Part shown: piece after piece, positions 52,108 through 61,798 of the stretch
How the letters are laid out: the number at the start of each line of letters is the position of its first letter
Position numbering within the stretch: the first letter of the stretch is position 1
Assembly: GCA_964586285.1 (NCBI GenBank)
Contig: CAZPHU010000007.1
Span: forward strand, 1 to 64,000
Direction: 5' to 3'
DNA: 64,000 nucleotides
Source: CAZPHU01 sp964586285
GTDB lineage: Bacteria; Fibrobacterota; Chitinivibrionia; Chitinivibrionales; CAYFVL01
Translations under genes and position numbers: made by a program
The notes under the pieces: model-generated
What the model was told of the DNA's origin: nothing
Seen by the model: only the letters and a program-made list of their open reading frames with translations
Database searches by the model: none

Positions 52108-52641
52108 ATGAAAAACATTTTCTTTCTTACATGTATTTCCTTAGTGGTGAGTGGGTGTGGCCTATTCACTCCCAACCAACCTGAAAGGTATATTCCAGAT
52201 GAGTTGGGGATTATGGACCCTTTTAATTTCGCACAAATTCTTTCAAATACCCGCAGCCATTTTTCAGATCTGGAGTACACTGAGCTGTTTTGTGATTCAG
52301 ATACTTTTTACATAAGCAACAACAACAAAAAATTCAGCAAAGACAGATTCATTGATCACCTCGATGAATTTTCAAATAAATATTCATTCAATATCACATG
52401 GATTCCCGATTCAACCAGAGACAGCACTGCACTTGCAATCAGAGATACTGTGATGGTTAATGCGACTTATAGAATAAATGCCAAATATTCCGACGAAAAG
52501 GGCGAAGAAAAAGAGATAAACATGGAAGCCCGCTCAACCTTCCGTCTGGTATTTTATCAAAACAGGTGGACTATTTTTACGTTCAAGGATGGATTTGCCG
52601 GACAATCGATATTTCACCCAGAGTATAAATCGGAGAAGTGA
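52108..52641 (+). CDS. Lipoprotein, unknown (module gene 2)
   Basis: 177 residues, lipobox VVSGC at ~17. A mixed alpha/beta mature part resembles the cystatin or NTF2-like small fold (FAQILSNTRSHFSDLEYT, then strands NFITW-type ending FRLVFYQNRWTIF). The helix-strand layout with the end WTIFTFKDGF is typical of NTF2-like domains, but this is an inference. It starts 1 nt after the large exported gene and ends flush with the next. Confidence 0.6.
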   Translation: MKNIFFLTCISLVVSGCGLFTPNQPERYIPDELGIMDPFNFAQILSNTRSHFSDLEYTELFCDSDTFYISNNNKKFSKDRFIDHLDEFSNKYSFNITWIPDSTRDSTALAIRDTVMVNATYRINAKYSDEKGEEKEINMEARSTFRLVFYQNRWTIFTFKDGFAGQSIFHPEYKSEK

Positions 52642-53301
52642 ATGAATTCGCGTGGTGAGAAAATCATCATACTCCTTTTACTAATCGCATTGTTTTTTTC
52701 ATGCGATAATCCCTTTTTCGTTCCAACCGGAGAGCCGGTGATAACAAGTGGGTTCAGGGCAACTCCACGGGGGGTAATCAGACAGCTCTCCACTGCATAC
52801 GAGCATAAGCGTCTTGATTTATTTACGGATCTTTTGATAGAATCTCAATTTCGTTTCTATATCGCCCCTAACTCGGCGGATTCATTAATCGGTGTGCGTT
52901 CCTATGTAAAATTGGATACGTCTCTCAGCGCCAAAATGGAAAATTTCCCTGAGATTCGTCTGAACACACGTCACAACAAGTATTATTACTGGGGTTATGA
53001 TAAGGAGCGGTTAAGTCATCAGAATCTTTTCAGCCGTGCCGAACGAATAAATTTTTTCCCCCAGTTGGAGGCCACAAAAGTTACGTTTATAACCGATTCA
53101 GTTTTCACCGACAGCCTGAAAAACGACTATGTTGTCGATACTATCTTGGCTGAAGTCGTTGCCGAAAGGGCTCGATTGGAGATCAGTGCACCGCAAATTC
53201 AGGTCACCTTTGATATCGGTAAACAGGTTTTTTACATGATTAAAGATCCGGCTGATCCTTCACTCTGGGCGATCGTCAAGTGGTTTGATCTGGGTTCGTA
53301 A
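52642..53301 (+). CDS. Lipoprotein, unknown (module gene 3)
   Basis: 219 residues, lipobox LFFSC at ~21. The mature part again shows a helix followed by strands (GVIRQLSTAYEHKRLDLFTDLL; ending WAIVKWFDLG), similar in layout to the previous lipoprotein. They could be paralogues with an NTF2-like fold. It starts directly after the stop of gene 2. Its end overlaps the convergent flippase gene by 26 nt. Confidence 0.6.
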   Translation: MNSRGEKIIILLLLIALFFSCDNPFFVPTGEPVITSGFRATPRGVIRQLSTAYEHKRLDLFTDLLIESQFRFYIAPNSADSLIGVRSYVKLDTSLSAKMENFPEIRLNTRHNKYYYWGYDKERLSHQNLFSRAERINFFPQLEATKVTFITDSVFTDSLKNDYVVDTILAEVVAERARLEISAPQIQVTFDIGKQVFYMIKDPADPSLWAIVKWFDLGS

Positions 53302-54883
53302 CAATTATCCCTTTGTGGCCGGGTTCCGAGGGAATACGCCCGTTCTTGACTCGTGCCAAAAGCTGTACAAAAAATCCGAAGATTACCTTTGCCTTTCCCG
53401 GCATTACCGCTTCAATACTCTTTAACAGTTGATAATCCTCCGTTTTAAATGACCCCAGATGCAAGCAAACGGTCAGATAAACGACTGTACCCGCGAATAA
53501 TGCCAGAAATAGACCTGAAATTTCATGATTGTGTACTACTATGATTCTCATGACAAGGCCCATCAGGAAGGTAGATACGACAATCTTGAAAATCGAGGCA
53601 AAGGGAAATGTCAACCGCATCAGTTTACAGGTGTATATCGTTCCGATAGCCGCACCGCTTAGGGTAGTGATTGAATAGGCGATTGACGCGCCCAGCGCTC
53701 CGTGGGAGCGGATGAGAAAGATATCCAGTCCGATATTCACCACTGCCAGTATGATGCCGAGCTTATATATAAACGATTGCTTTTCATAACCGTACAGTAT
53801 AGCCGATCCCGGGTTGCTTAGACTCGTAAAGATTGAGGTTAGAAACATTATCTGCAGGGTTCGTTGGGCACCTATGAACTCGTGTCCGTACAAGTGATGA
53901 ATAAGGGGATATGCGAGGATTGCACCTCCCACACCGACCGGGAAGGAAACAAAGGAGAGGTATCGTATGGCCAGAAAGAAAAGTCGTTTCATTCTGTTCT
54001 GATCGCCCGAACCAAAATAGTTGCTCATTGCGGGAAAGAGAACTCTCCAGAGAGTGGAGGGTAGAATTGAGGCGAATTTGCCTGAAATGTTAAATCCAAG
54101 GTTGTAGAAAGCTACCTGAGAGGCACTGCAGAAACGACCCAGAAAAAAGTTTTCGCTCTTGTCCCAGATTATTTTGTCGCAAAGAATGATTGCAAGAACG
54201 CTTGCATTATACTTTTTGATACGACTTTTCAGTACTTTGCCAAGTGGTACCCGACATCCGGTGAGTACACCTTCCCGGCGAAGGACAAAGAAATAAAAAA
54301 ATGAATTGATAACAGAGAATACAAGCATTACCAACAGAATACCTTCGATTCCCATTCCCATCCATAATACCGCCGCCTTGCTGAAAAAAGAGAGGGGAGT
54401 AAGGATCAGGTTCGAATAGGCGAAATATTCAAATTTCTGAATGCCTTCGATTGTGGCGGAAAAAATCGCGGTGATTATGCCTGGTATAATACCCAGAAAG
54501 GCGAGTAGAAAGTAAAAAGATTCGGAAGGGGAAAAGAAAAAGTCGGCTATATGCGTTCGCAAAAACACGAGAAGAAAAGTGATAATAACTGAAAAGGCGA
54601 TTTCTATTTTTAAAACGAACCATACTATAGCCCCGAGTGATTCCTGCTTTTCACGACCTTTAAACTCGGCAATGTATTTGGTTACCGCATGAGTAAGACC
54701 CATGCCTATTACCCAGGTAAATATTCCGTTAAACCACAGAATCAGGGTGAAAATGCCGTAATGGTTTGGCCCCAGTTGCCTTGCGACCCAGATGGAAATA
54801 ATCCAACTTGTTGAGATCATAAAAAATCTGTTAAACAGATTGATGAAAGAATTTTTTATGAGGCGTGACCCTTCAGAAGGCAT
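53276..54883 (-). CDS. Polysaccharide flippase (MOP/Wzx family)
   Basis: 535 residues with about 12-14 transmembrane helices and the opening basic helix NSFINLFNRFFMISTSWI of Wzx/oligosaccharide flippases. It has ARQLGPNHYGIFTLILW early and a central FYNLGFNISGKF loop. It would move lipid-linked glycans across the inner membrane. It lies 93 nt after the glycosyltransferase at 54977 on the same strand, a plausible surface-polysaccharide pair. Its end overlaps the last lipoprotein gene tail to tail. Confidence 0.88.
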   Translation of the reverse strand: MPSEGSRLIKNSFINLFNRFFMISTSWIISIWVARQLGPNHYGIFTLILWFNGIFTWVIGMGLTHAVTKYIAEFKGREKQESLGAIVWFVLKIEIAFSVIITFLLVFLRTHIADFFFSPSESFYFLLAFLGIIPGIITAIFSATIEGIQKFEYFAYSNLILTPLSFFSKAAVLWMGMGIEGILLVMLVFSVINSFFYFFVLRREGVLTGCRVPLGKVLKSRIKKYNASVLAIILCDKIIWDKSENFFLGRFCSASQVAFYNLGFNISGKFASILPSTLWRVLFPAMSNYFGSGDQNRMKRLFFLAIRYLSFVSFPVGVGGAILAYPLIHHLYGHEFIGAQRTLQIMFLTSIFTSLSNPGSAILYGYEKQSFIYKLGIILAVVNIGLDIFLIRSHGALGASIAYSITTLSGAAIGTIYTCKLMRLTFPFASIFKIVVSTFLMGLVMRIIVVHNHEISGLFLALFAGTVVYLTVCLHLGSFKTEDYQLLKSIEAVMPGKAKVIFGFFVQLLARVKNGRIPSEPGHKGIIVTNPDQTT

Positions 54884-54976
54884 ATCGGAACCTCCGATGC
54901 ATCTGAATATGTTGATTCTCGCAGGCGGCGGGAAAAAAACAGGGTGAACTTGAGGTCATATGCAAAAGGCCTCGAT

Positions 54977-56170
54977 TCATACGGCCTCCGCAATCTTTCG
55001 ATAGAAGGAAAGCGTCTGATTTGCAATATGGCTGGGATTATACATCGTTTTGACATCATCATATGCCTGATCTGCCATTTTTTTCGCGCTTTTAGGATTT
55101 TTGATATACTCATTTATATGGTCAATCAAAGTTTCCCGATCTCCTACGGGAAAAACAAGTCCATTTCTCCGATGGCTTATGTATTCGGTATTACCCCCGC
55201 CGTCGGTTGTAATAACAGGAAGGCGTGCCGCCATTGCTTCCAGCAATGCATTGGGAGCATTCTCAAAAAGAGAAAGCATCAGAAAAAATGACGATCGTCG
55301 GTAAAGAGTCGCTACCCTTTTGCGGTTCTGCGGTCCAAGCAGCCACATGCGGTCACGATTTTTCGCATCTATAGATCGTTCGAGCCTTTCCAGATAAGCG
55401 TTTGATGTGCCCAAACGGGTTTCCCCCACAACTGTAATGTGAATCCGGTTGTCCAGATCAAGTATTCGGTTCGCTGTATCAATAAGCAGCTCGGCACCTT
55501 TTCTTCGCTCGAGTCTGCCGGCAAACAACAAATTTATTCGATTCTTAGGTGGGGATTTTTTTTTGATGCAATCAAAATCATGAGTAGGCATTAGGGTCGG
55601 AATAATTTGCAGCTGTTTAGCAGGGACAGACATTTCTTTTTTCACATAATGCGCAAGAGCCTGGCTGGGGCTCTTAAATGCATGCGCTCTAAGGCAAGCT
55701 TTTTTTTCAAAGCGGTGAAAACGTTTACGTTTCTTATCCATGGGAACCGAATTCAGTTGGTCTATTAACAGCGTTGGAGTGTGGAAGTGGATAACAGTGC
55801 GGAATGGAAGCTCACCCGATAACTCATGAGCAAGCCCCCCATATTCAGGAATTTCAACAATATCAATTTTCTGCCTCCGATGAAGGCTTAGAAGCAAACT
55901 TTTCACAGCTTGCGCACAGCACCTCTCCCAGAATATCTCATCATTACGAAAACGATCGATTACCGCAAAAGAAGGTCTTGCCTGTTCAAATTCGTGTAAA
56001 TGGATATCCGGATGTAGTTGATCGGGGATATTGCCTTTTCGGGCAAGGATATGTACTGTATGGCCCTCTAACGCACAGGCATTTGCCATATTGTAGATAT
56101 AAGTAGCGATACCCCCGTGACCAAAACCCGAAGGCGAAGGGTATTCTGGATTTACGAACGCAATATTCAT
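54977..56170 (-). CDS. Glycosyltransferase family 4
   Basis: 397 residues, GT-B fold. N-terminal PSGFGHGGIATYIYNMANA acceptor loop; the donor domain has LLFAGRLERRKGAELLIDTA and the E-x7-E element SLFENAPNALLEAMAARLP. It is the likely partner of the adjacent flippase. Length and motifs are normal. Substrate is unknown. Confidence 0.88.
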   Translation of the reverse strand: MNIAFVNPEYPSPSGFGHGGIATYIYNMANACALEGHTVHILARKGNIPDQLHPDIHLHEFEQARPSFAVIDRFRNDEIFWERCCAQAVKSLLLSLHRRQKIDIVEIPEYGGLAHELSGELPFRTVIHFHTPTLLIDQLNSVPMDKKRKRFHRFEKKACLRAHAFKSPSQALAHYVKKEMSVPAKQLQIIPTLMPTHDFDCIKKKSPPKNRINLLFAGRLERRKGAELLIDTANRILDLDNRIHITVVGETRLGTSNAYLERLERSIDAKNRDRMWLLGPQNRKRVATLYRRSSFFLMLSLFENAPNALLEAMAARLPVITTDGGGNTEYISHRRNGLVFPVGDRETLIDHINEYIKNPKSAKKMADQAYDDVKTMYNPSHIANQTLSFYRKIAEAV

Positions 56171-56521
56171 AGGCCTTTTGGATCAAGTTATTTTTAGTAC
56201 GACAAGTAAAAGTCATCCGTCGAATCAAGCACTTTAGACCATTATTATTCTACAGTATTATAACGGCTTATGCAATTTCAAATTCGAAAATGTCGCGAAT
56301 GTCGAAGAGTGAGAATTGTATCACCCTAACTTTATCTAAAAGATCAGCCGGCATTGGCGTTTTTTTGGTTTTTACAGACACTGAAGGGGTGCATAAAAAA
56401 TAGATTTAATTGAGTGCCTAATTCTTGTATAGCCAACGCGTGATAAATTGGTACAAAAAGATTGTACAATAAAAGGAATAAATCAAAAAACAAAAATGTA
56501 TAGATATTCAGGGTTATATAT
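56171..56521. other. Divergent intergenic region
   Basis: 351 A/T-rich bp between the glycosyltransferase and the zinc-ribbon gene. TTGTAC-like repeats occur at 56450-56470 (GGTACAAAAAGATTGTACAAT), which may be a small inverted repeat near the plus-strand promoter. No RNA gene or terminator is evident. Confidence 0.4.
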
Positions 56522-56770
56522 ATGACGGTAATTCTACCATTCCCAAATAATGGAAAGAGGGCTACAAAAGGGGTTGCTCGTGCACGAAGGCGCTGGGAGG
56601 CAATTCCTACTCACGTGAGAAGCCTCTTATTGAAAAACGGTTATTGCAGGGCGTGCCAAAAAATGACTTATCTGGCAAGTCATGGAGTATCCGAAGAAGG
56701 CGGCGATTTAGTTTTGCACGGCGAATGCGGTGGGTGCGGTACAATAATTGCTAGGGTGGTTGACTCATAA
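56522..56770 (+). CDS. Zinc-ribbon miniprotein, unknown function
   Basis: 82 residues. A basic N-terminal half with RARRRWEAIPTHVR is followed by a zinc ribbon made of two Cys pairs, YCRACQK and ECGGCGT, separated by strands (LVLHGE). Such small proteins recur in environmental bacteria without known role. It lies 33 nt before the CrtI-type gene. Confidence 0.7.
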   Translation: MTVILPFPNNGKRATKGVARARRRWEAIPTHVRSLLLKNGYCRACQKMTYLASHGVSEEGGDLVLHGECGGCGTIIARVVDS

Positions 56771-56803
56771 TTACATAGACGCTAATTAGAGCGGAGCTTA
56801 AAT

Positions 56804-58291
56804 ATGCCAGGAAAAAACGTCGTGGTTATAGGAGCCGGTCCCGGTGGTTTGACCAGCGCCATGCTTCTTGCCGCCAAAGGCTATTCGGTAACTGTTTTCG
56901 AGAAAGAAAACTATGTCGGAGGAAGAAACAGTACGTTACAGCTCTCCGAATACAAGTTTGACCTTGGACCGACTTTCCTTATGATGGGCTTCGTTCTGCG
57001 GGAGATGTTTGAGCAAGTCGGCAGGAAAGCAGAAGATTATCTGCGGTTTGAAAAAATTGACCCTATGTATCGTCTTACGTTTGTCGACAAACAGTTTGAA
57101 TCAAGTAGTGATCCCCAAAAAATGAAAGAAACTATTCGGCGCTTTTTCCCCGGTCAGCAAAACGGTCTGGACAAATTTCTCAAGCAGGAGAAAAAACGAT
57201 ACGAACTAATGTACCCCTGTCTTCAACGTGATTATTCCACTCTGTCCTCGATGTTTGCTAAACCTCTCATTAGGGCTCTCCCGCATCTTTCTATAGGTAA
57301 AAGCTTGTTTGACGAGCTTGGTACCTATTTTAATGATGATCAATTGCGGGTTGCTTTTACCTTTCAAGCAAAATATCTGGGAATGTCGCCTTGGGAATGT
57401 CCGGCTCTATTTACCATAATACCATATGTCGAGCACGAGTTTGGAGTCGAGCATGTGCGGGGCGGCTTGAGCCGCATATCCGAAGCAATGGCTGATATAG
57501 CAAATAATGACGGTGCGCAAATTCATGTGGGCACAGGAGTCTCAAAGGTGCTTGTGGAGAACAAAAAAGTTAGGGGTATAATGCTTGAAAGTGGTGAGAA
57601 GGTCGCGGCTGATGCCGTAGTTATCAATGCGGATTTTGGATATGCAATGACACATCTGTTCGAACCGGGAGTGATTCGAAAATATACCCCTGAAAAACTT
57701 CGCCGAAGTTCGTACAGTTGCTCAACATTTATGCTGTATATGGGACTTGATACCATTTACGATGAACCGCATCACAATATCTTGTTTGCCGAGGATTATA
57801 GACGAAATATCCAAGAGGTGACCTCAGACCATATCCTTAGTGATGATATGTCCATTTATATTCGAAACGCCTCCATTACCGATCCGGAGTTGGCACCCGA
57901 GGGGCATTCGGCTCTTTACGTTCTTGCTCCCGTACCAAACATGCTGGCAAGTTTGGAGTGGAATAACGATTTGATTGCCGACTACAGGCAAAAGATATTA
58001 AAAAGAATTTCTTCGAGAACCTCCATGCATGATATAGAAAAACACATAGTTGCTGAAAAAATCATTACGCCTGCCGATTGGGAACGTGACTATTCGTTAT
58101 TCCTTGGCTCAACTTTCAACCTCGGTCATAATTTGACCCAGATGCTCTATTTTCGTCCCCGTAATCGTTTCGAAGAGGTGAGGGGGTGTTATCTGGCAGG
58201 CGGCGGAACTCATCCCGGATCGGGGTTGCCCACGATTTACGAATCAGCCAGGATAAGTACAAACCTGATCGCAGATGACTTTCCTTTGTAG
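56804..58291 (+). CDS. Phytoene desaturase-type (CrtI) FAD oxidoreductase
   Basis: 495 residues. N-terminal FAD fold VVVIGAGPGGLTSAMLLAAK with FEKENYVGGRN, the family-specific LGPTFLMMGFVLREMF, and the closing YLAGGGTHPGSGLPTIYESA. The mid-region AAKYLGMSPWECP-like segment is typical of carotenoid desaturases and related isomerases. No crtB or crtY is nearby, so it may act on another isoprenoid or in a different redox role. It is a full-length, intact gene. Confidence 0.85.
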   Translation: MPGKNVVVIGAGPGGLTSAMLLAAKGYSVTVFEKENYVGGRNSTLQLSEYKFDLGPTFLMMGFVLREMFEQVGRKAEDYLRFEKIDPMYRLTFVDKQFESSSDPQKMKETIRRFFPGQQNGLDKFLKQEKKRYELMYPCLQRDYSTLSSMFAKPLIRALPHLSIGKSLFDELGTYFNDDQLRVAFTFQAKYLGMSPWECPALFTIIPYVEHEFGVEHVRGGLSRISEAMADIANNDGAQIHVGTGVSKVLVENKKVRGIMLESGEKVAADAVVINADFGYAMTHLFEPGVIRKYTPEKLRRSSYSCSTFMLYMGLDTIYDEPHHNILFAEDYRRNIQEVTSDHILSDDMSIYIRNASITDPELAPEGHSALYVLAPVPNMLASLEWNNDLIADYRQKILKRISSRTSMHDIEKHIVAEKIITPADWERDYSLFLGSTFNLGHNLTQMLYFRPRNRFEEVRGCYLAGGGTHPGSGLPTIYESARISTNLIADDFPL

Positions 58292-58306
58292 ACCTCAGAC
58301 GGGCTG

Positions 58307-58963
58307 TTACTTGGAGAACTTTGTTTTTACTCCCACCCGTTTGCAATCATCATATATCGGGCAAATATTGCAGTGAGGGTTTACTGGAGTGCAGGTGTTT
58401 TGGCCAAAAGATACAAGATATGAGTTTATCGAAATCCAGAACTTTTGGGGAAGCTTTTTCCGAAGGTTCATTTCGGTTTCAAAAGGTGTTTTGGTTTTTA
58501 CATATCCCAGACGATTCATTATTCGGTGAACATGAACATCAACACATATCGCATGTTTGTTAAACCCTACCGCCACAACCAGATTGGCTGTTTTTCGTCC
58601 TACTCCCGGCAGCCTGGTTAAATCCTCGACATTTTCAGGTATTTTACCGTCAAACAGCTCTTCAAGGGCATATGGTAACTGCTTTAGGTAAACAGCCTTG
58701 TTTCTATAGAAACCAACCGGAAAAATAATCTCGCGCAACTTCTGGGTGCTTATCGTTTTCAAATCCTGGAGTGTGGATACAACCGCAAACAGCCTTCCTA
58801 CTGCTTCGGCGGTTGTAGAGTCTTTTGTGCGGGCCGAAAGAATCGTTGCGACCAACACCTTAAACGGGTCTTTTGTCTGTGCCGCAATAAGATCGACTAT
58901 CGGCGTATGGTTTTGTTCGAACTCTCTTTTTAGAATTTCGTAAACGGCTGATATATCCGTCAT
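58307..58963 (-). CDS. nth: Endonuclease III (DNA glycosylase/AP lyase)
   Basis: 218 residues. It removes oxidised pyrimidines. The HhH-GPD motif LPGVGRKTANLVVAVGF carries the catalytic Lys, and VDVHVHRIMNRLG carries the catalytic Asp. The 4Fe-4S cluster Cys are CTPVNPHCNICPIYDDC (C-x6-C-x2-C-x5-C). The start overlaps the stop of the preceding gene by 4 nt (ATGA). Confidence 0.95.
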   Translation of the reverse strand: MTDISAVYEILKREFEQNHTPIVDLIAAQTKDPFKVLVATILSARTKDSTTAEAVGRLFAVVSTLQDLKTISTQKLREIIFPVGFYRNKAVYLKQLPYALEELFDGKIPENVEDLTRLPGVGRKTANLVVAVGFNKHAICVDVHVHRIMNRLGYVKTKTPFETEMNLRKKLPQKFWISINSYLVSFGQNTCTPVNPHCNICPIYDDCKRVGVKTKFSK

Positions 58964-60078
58964 TGCCCAAGCTCGATGGAGAATCTTTTCCCCAGGATAA
59001 AGCGGAAAAAGAGTATGAAGCGATGTGCTGTAAAAGAAACGTTATCGTTACCGTCGTCATCGGCCGGATTTATACGTCTTCTTTTAAGAGGGATGTCACC
59101 GTCTCTAAAGCCGCCCATCCAATGTCCCTGATATACAACGTTGATTTCCGCACCACGGCCGGGAGTAATTTCACGCATCGTGCTTAACCCTATTCGCCAG
59201 CTGATGCCTCTGCCTATATAGGTGTCTTGATCCGATACTTGGGGGGTATTGATTGTTTTTTCCCGTTGCTGGTGATTGAGAATAAGAAATGGAGCAAAAG
59301 CGGCACCGACGTTTATCATAGTACGATCCACAGCATCAATGCTGAAATAGCGCTCGGGCAATTCGCGATAGTAGTTCGCTCCTATTCCAACATACCATAA
59401 CCTCAACCGATAATCTATCTCACTGTAAACAACGGAAGTATCCCGCCACTGCGCCTCATACCGTTTGCCCATTGTCCAGGCGGTCAGTTCCACCGCAACC
59501 GACTGCTGGGTGTCGGAAGGAATATGATAAACCAAAGAAAGCGGAAATGATGTGTTATATGTGGGGAAGTCCTGCTGTACGTTCACCCGTCTTGTAACCG
59601 TATCGGATTGGTAAACAAACGATCTGCTCGAATCGGGCAAGCCCTCCTGCCAAAGGTCAAAGACAGGCATTGCGCCTAATGACCAACCCATCCCGGCGGC
59701 CCAAAATGGATTATCCCATATCTTAATGGTAGTATCAAGCAGGGGATATTGAACCTCGGGTTGTTCTTCGTCGATGTCGGCGGTATCGAGGGTATCGACC
59801 ATCGTATCGAGTGGTGAGGAGAGGGTATCGTAGAACTCCTCTTTGGCATCACTTCCACTAGTCGGAATACTGTCCATGGGAGCTGCCTCGCGCGGAATCG
59901 GCTCCTCCTGAATCGACTCTTGTTCCAGTGTATCTTCTTGTGCTTGTTCTTCCTGCTCGCCCTGCTGAGCAATAATCGAATCGGTTTGGGTATCTTCCGG
60001 TTGAGAGAAAACCGCTGAAACTAAGCAGAAAACGATACAGAAGAGAAGTTTATCTCGCGGCATAATTCGAATCAGCAT
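58960..60078 (-). CDS. Exported protein with acidic linker and predicted beta-barrel, unknown
   Basis: 372 residues. Signal peptide (FCIVFCLVSAVFSQ). Residues ~27-115 are a Glu/Asp/Ser/Thr-rich low-complexity linker (EQEEQAQEDTLEQE). The remainder is strand-rich with a periodic WYVGIGANYYREL and ends in FRFILGKRFSIELGQ, resembling an outer-membrane barrel. No family is recognised. It overlaps the phosphatase gene by 7 nt and nth by 4 nt, so all are on one message. Confidence 0.6.
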   Translation of the reverse strand: MLIRIMPRDKLLFCIVFCLVSAVFSQPEDTQTDSIIAQQGEQEEQAQEDTLEQESIQEEPIPREAAPMDSIPTSGSDAKEEFYDTLSSPLDTMVDTLDTADIDEEQPEVQYPLLDTTIKIWDNPFWAAGMGWSLGAMPVFDLWQEGLPDSSRSFVYQSDTVTRRVNVQQDFPTYNTSFPLSLVYHIPSDTQQSVAVELTAWTMGKRYEAQWRDTSVVYSEIDYRLRLWYVGIGANYYRELPERYFSIDAVDRTMINVGAAFAPFLILNHQQREKTINTPQVSDQDTYIGRGISWRIGLSTMREITPGRGAEINVVYQGHWMGGFRDGDIPLKRRRINPADDDGNDNVSFTAHRFILFFRFILGKRFSIELGQ

Positions 60079-61793
60079 ACTTTCTTTGATTTGTTGTGTT
60101 TAACAAAATAGATTCCGTTGCCTTTGCTGTTTTGTCCGTATTCATCCGCAAAAGAACGTATGAGGTGTACCCCCCGTCCACCTTCACGCAAAATAAGTTC
60201 GGGTTCGGTCGGATCGGGGATATTCTTTAAATTAAATCCCGGACCTTCATCAACAACGCATACTTTTGCGCTGGATTTAGAAACCGTATATGCTACCTTT
60301 ACTTTCTTGGCCGGATCATTTCTGTTGCCGTGCTCCAGCCCGTTGGAAATAAGCTCGTTGATACACATCTCTATTTTTTTGATGTTATCATTCGGGTAGC
60401 CGTTTTGTTGCAGGCGGCGGGATAAAGGATCGAAAAGAAAATCCATTCCGTACTGTGGCTGTACGGTAAAGAGGGCAATGTCGTCGTCAGGATGGAAACC
60501 GGGCAGCTGTTCGGTAAGGTCGGCCGTCTTCTCTTCGGTGATTTCAAAGACAATTACCGTGAAATCGTCGTCGTAAGAAAAACCCGACAGGCGACTACGA
60601 AGAGTAGGAAGGATTTTTTCAAAAGGCTCATTGTTAACCGAAGCAACTACTTCGATGAATTGTTTATAGCCAAGCATTTTTGATTTATCTTCCGGGCTTT
60701 TACCCGCTTCGTATATACCGTCGGTGCACAGATAGCATCTGTCACCCTTATTGAAATGAAACACCTTCTGCTCATATTGTGTGTTCTCGACTATGCCCGC
60801 GAAAGTGCCGGATGCATCCAGTTGTATTCGCTTCCCGTTGGCCCTTATAACTATAGGCTGAGGATGGCCGGCACGGGCGTAAGTAAAACTATTGTCGTTG
60901 CGATCGAATACACCCCAAAAACAGGTAAGGTAATGACCCACTGCCCTCTCATGCAGATTATTCACAAGGTCGCGATTGATATTTTCCAGCAAATTGTGTG
61001 CACTGATCTCCTGTCTGGTATGACTAAAAAGCGACATCTTGGAGATTGTGCTCACTAATGCTGCTGCAAGACCATGGCCTGAAGCGTCACCTATGAAAAT
61101 GCCCACCCTTGAATCGCTGAAAGGAATGAAATCATATAAATCGCCCCCTACTGCTTCAACCGGATTGTATATATGAGCAATCTTCATCCCCCCAATGACT
61201 GGGGCCTTTTCGGGAAGAGTACTTTGCTGAACCTGACGCGCCAGGTCCAGCTTCTCATCCATTTCCTTCTTGGCTTTTGACAATATGCGGCTGGTTTCGG
61301 CAAGCATCCTGTTACGCCGTTCGAGATCGGTGCGCATATTCTCAAGTTCCGTGACATCCCTGATGTGTTCCACCACAAAGCGTCTGTGAACAGATGTCCC
61401 CGAGAAGGGATAAAAAGTAAATGAAACCGCTCTGTTTGTTGATTTGGGATGAGTCGAAATCGGCACATACTGCCGTTTCCCCGTCTCCAAGGTCTCCATC
61501 ATGCGACAATCCTCGCAGGGGGAGGTGCGTCCACGAAGCACATCATAGCATTTTCGCGAAAGGATCTCCCTGTAATTGCCGCCTGTCATCTCCGCATATG
61601 CTTTATTGACGCGATGGATAACATAGCTTTCATCGATGGTTGCGGTGGGAGAATCGATGGAATCAAAGGTGGATTCAAGCTGATGCTTACTTTTTTTGAT
61701 CCTTCGCGATTGCATCAGGCGTATAATCACCAATACGCAGACAATAATTATGATGCTCTGTACGATGAGTGCTGCTATTACGGGTGATGTCAT
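60072..61793 (-). CDS. PAS-SpoIIE phosphatase-HATPase fusion (partner-switching regulator)
   Basis: 573 residues. One N-terminal transmembrane helix (~5-25), then PAS (~40-155), a short coiled coil (~155-185), a SpoIIE-type PP2C phosphatase (~195-415; AVGGDLYDFIPF and GIFIGDASGHGLAAAL) and a C-terminal anti-sigma-type ATPase (~430-570; CINELISNGLEHGN and VVDEGPGF). It combines the phosphatase and kinase halves of a partner-switching module in one chain. No STAS anti-anti-sigma gene is adjacent. It starts 5 nt after tsaB. Confidence 0.93.
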   Translation of the reverse strand: MTSPVIAALIVQSIIIIVCVLVIIRLMQSRRIKKSKHQLESTFDSIDSPTATIDESYVIHRVNKAYAEMTGGNYREILSRKCYDVLRGRTSPCEDCRMMETLETGKRQYVPISTHPKSTNRAVSFTFYPFSGTSVHRRFVVEHIRDVTELENMRTDLERRNRMLAETSRILSKAKKEMDEKLDLARQVQQSTLPEKAPVIGGMKIAHIYNPVEAVGGDLYDFIPFSDSRVGIFIGDASGHGLAAALVSTISKMSLFSHTRQEISAHNLLENINRDLVNNLHERAVGHYLTCFWGVFDRNDNSFTYARAGHPQPIVIRANGKRIQLDASGTFAGIVENTQYEQKVFHFNKGDRCYLCTDGIYEAGKSPEDKSKMLGYKQFIEVVASVNNEPFEKILPTLRSRLSGFSYDDDFTVIVFEITEEKTADLTEQLPGFHPDDDIALFTVQPQYGMDFLFDPLSRRLQQNGYPNDNIKKIEMCINELISNGLEHGNRNDPAKKVKVAYTVSKSSAKVCVVDEGPGFNLKNIPDPTEPELILREGGRGVHLIRSFADEYGQNSKGNGIYFVKHNKSKKVC

Positions 61794-61798
61794 TTGCG

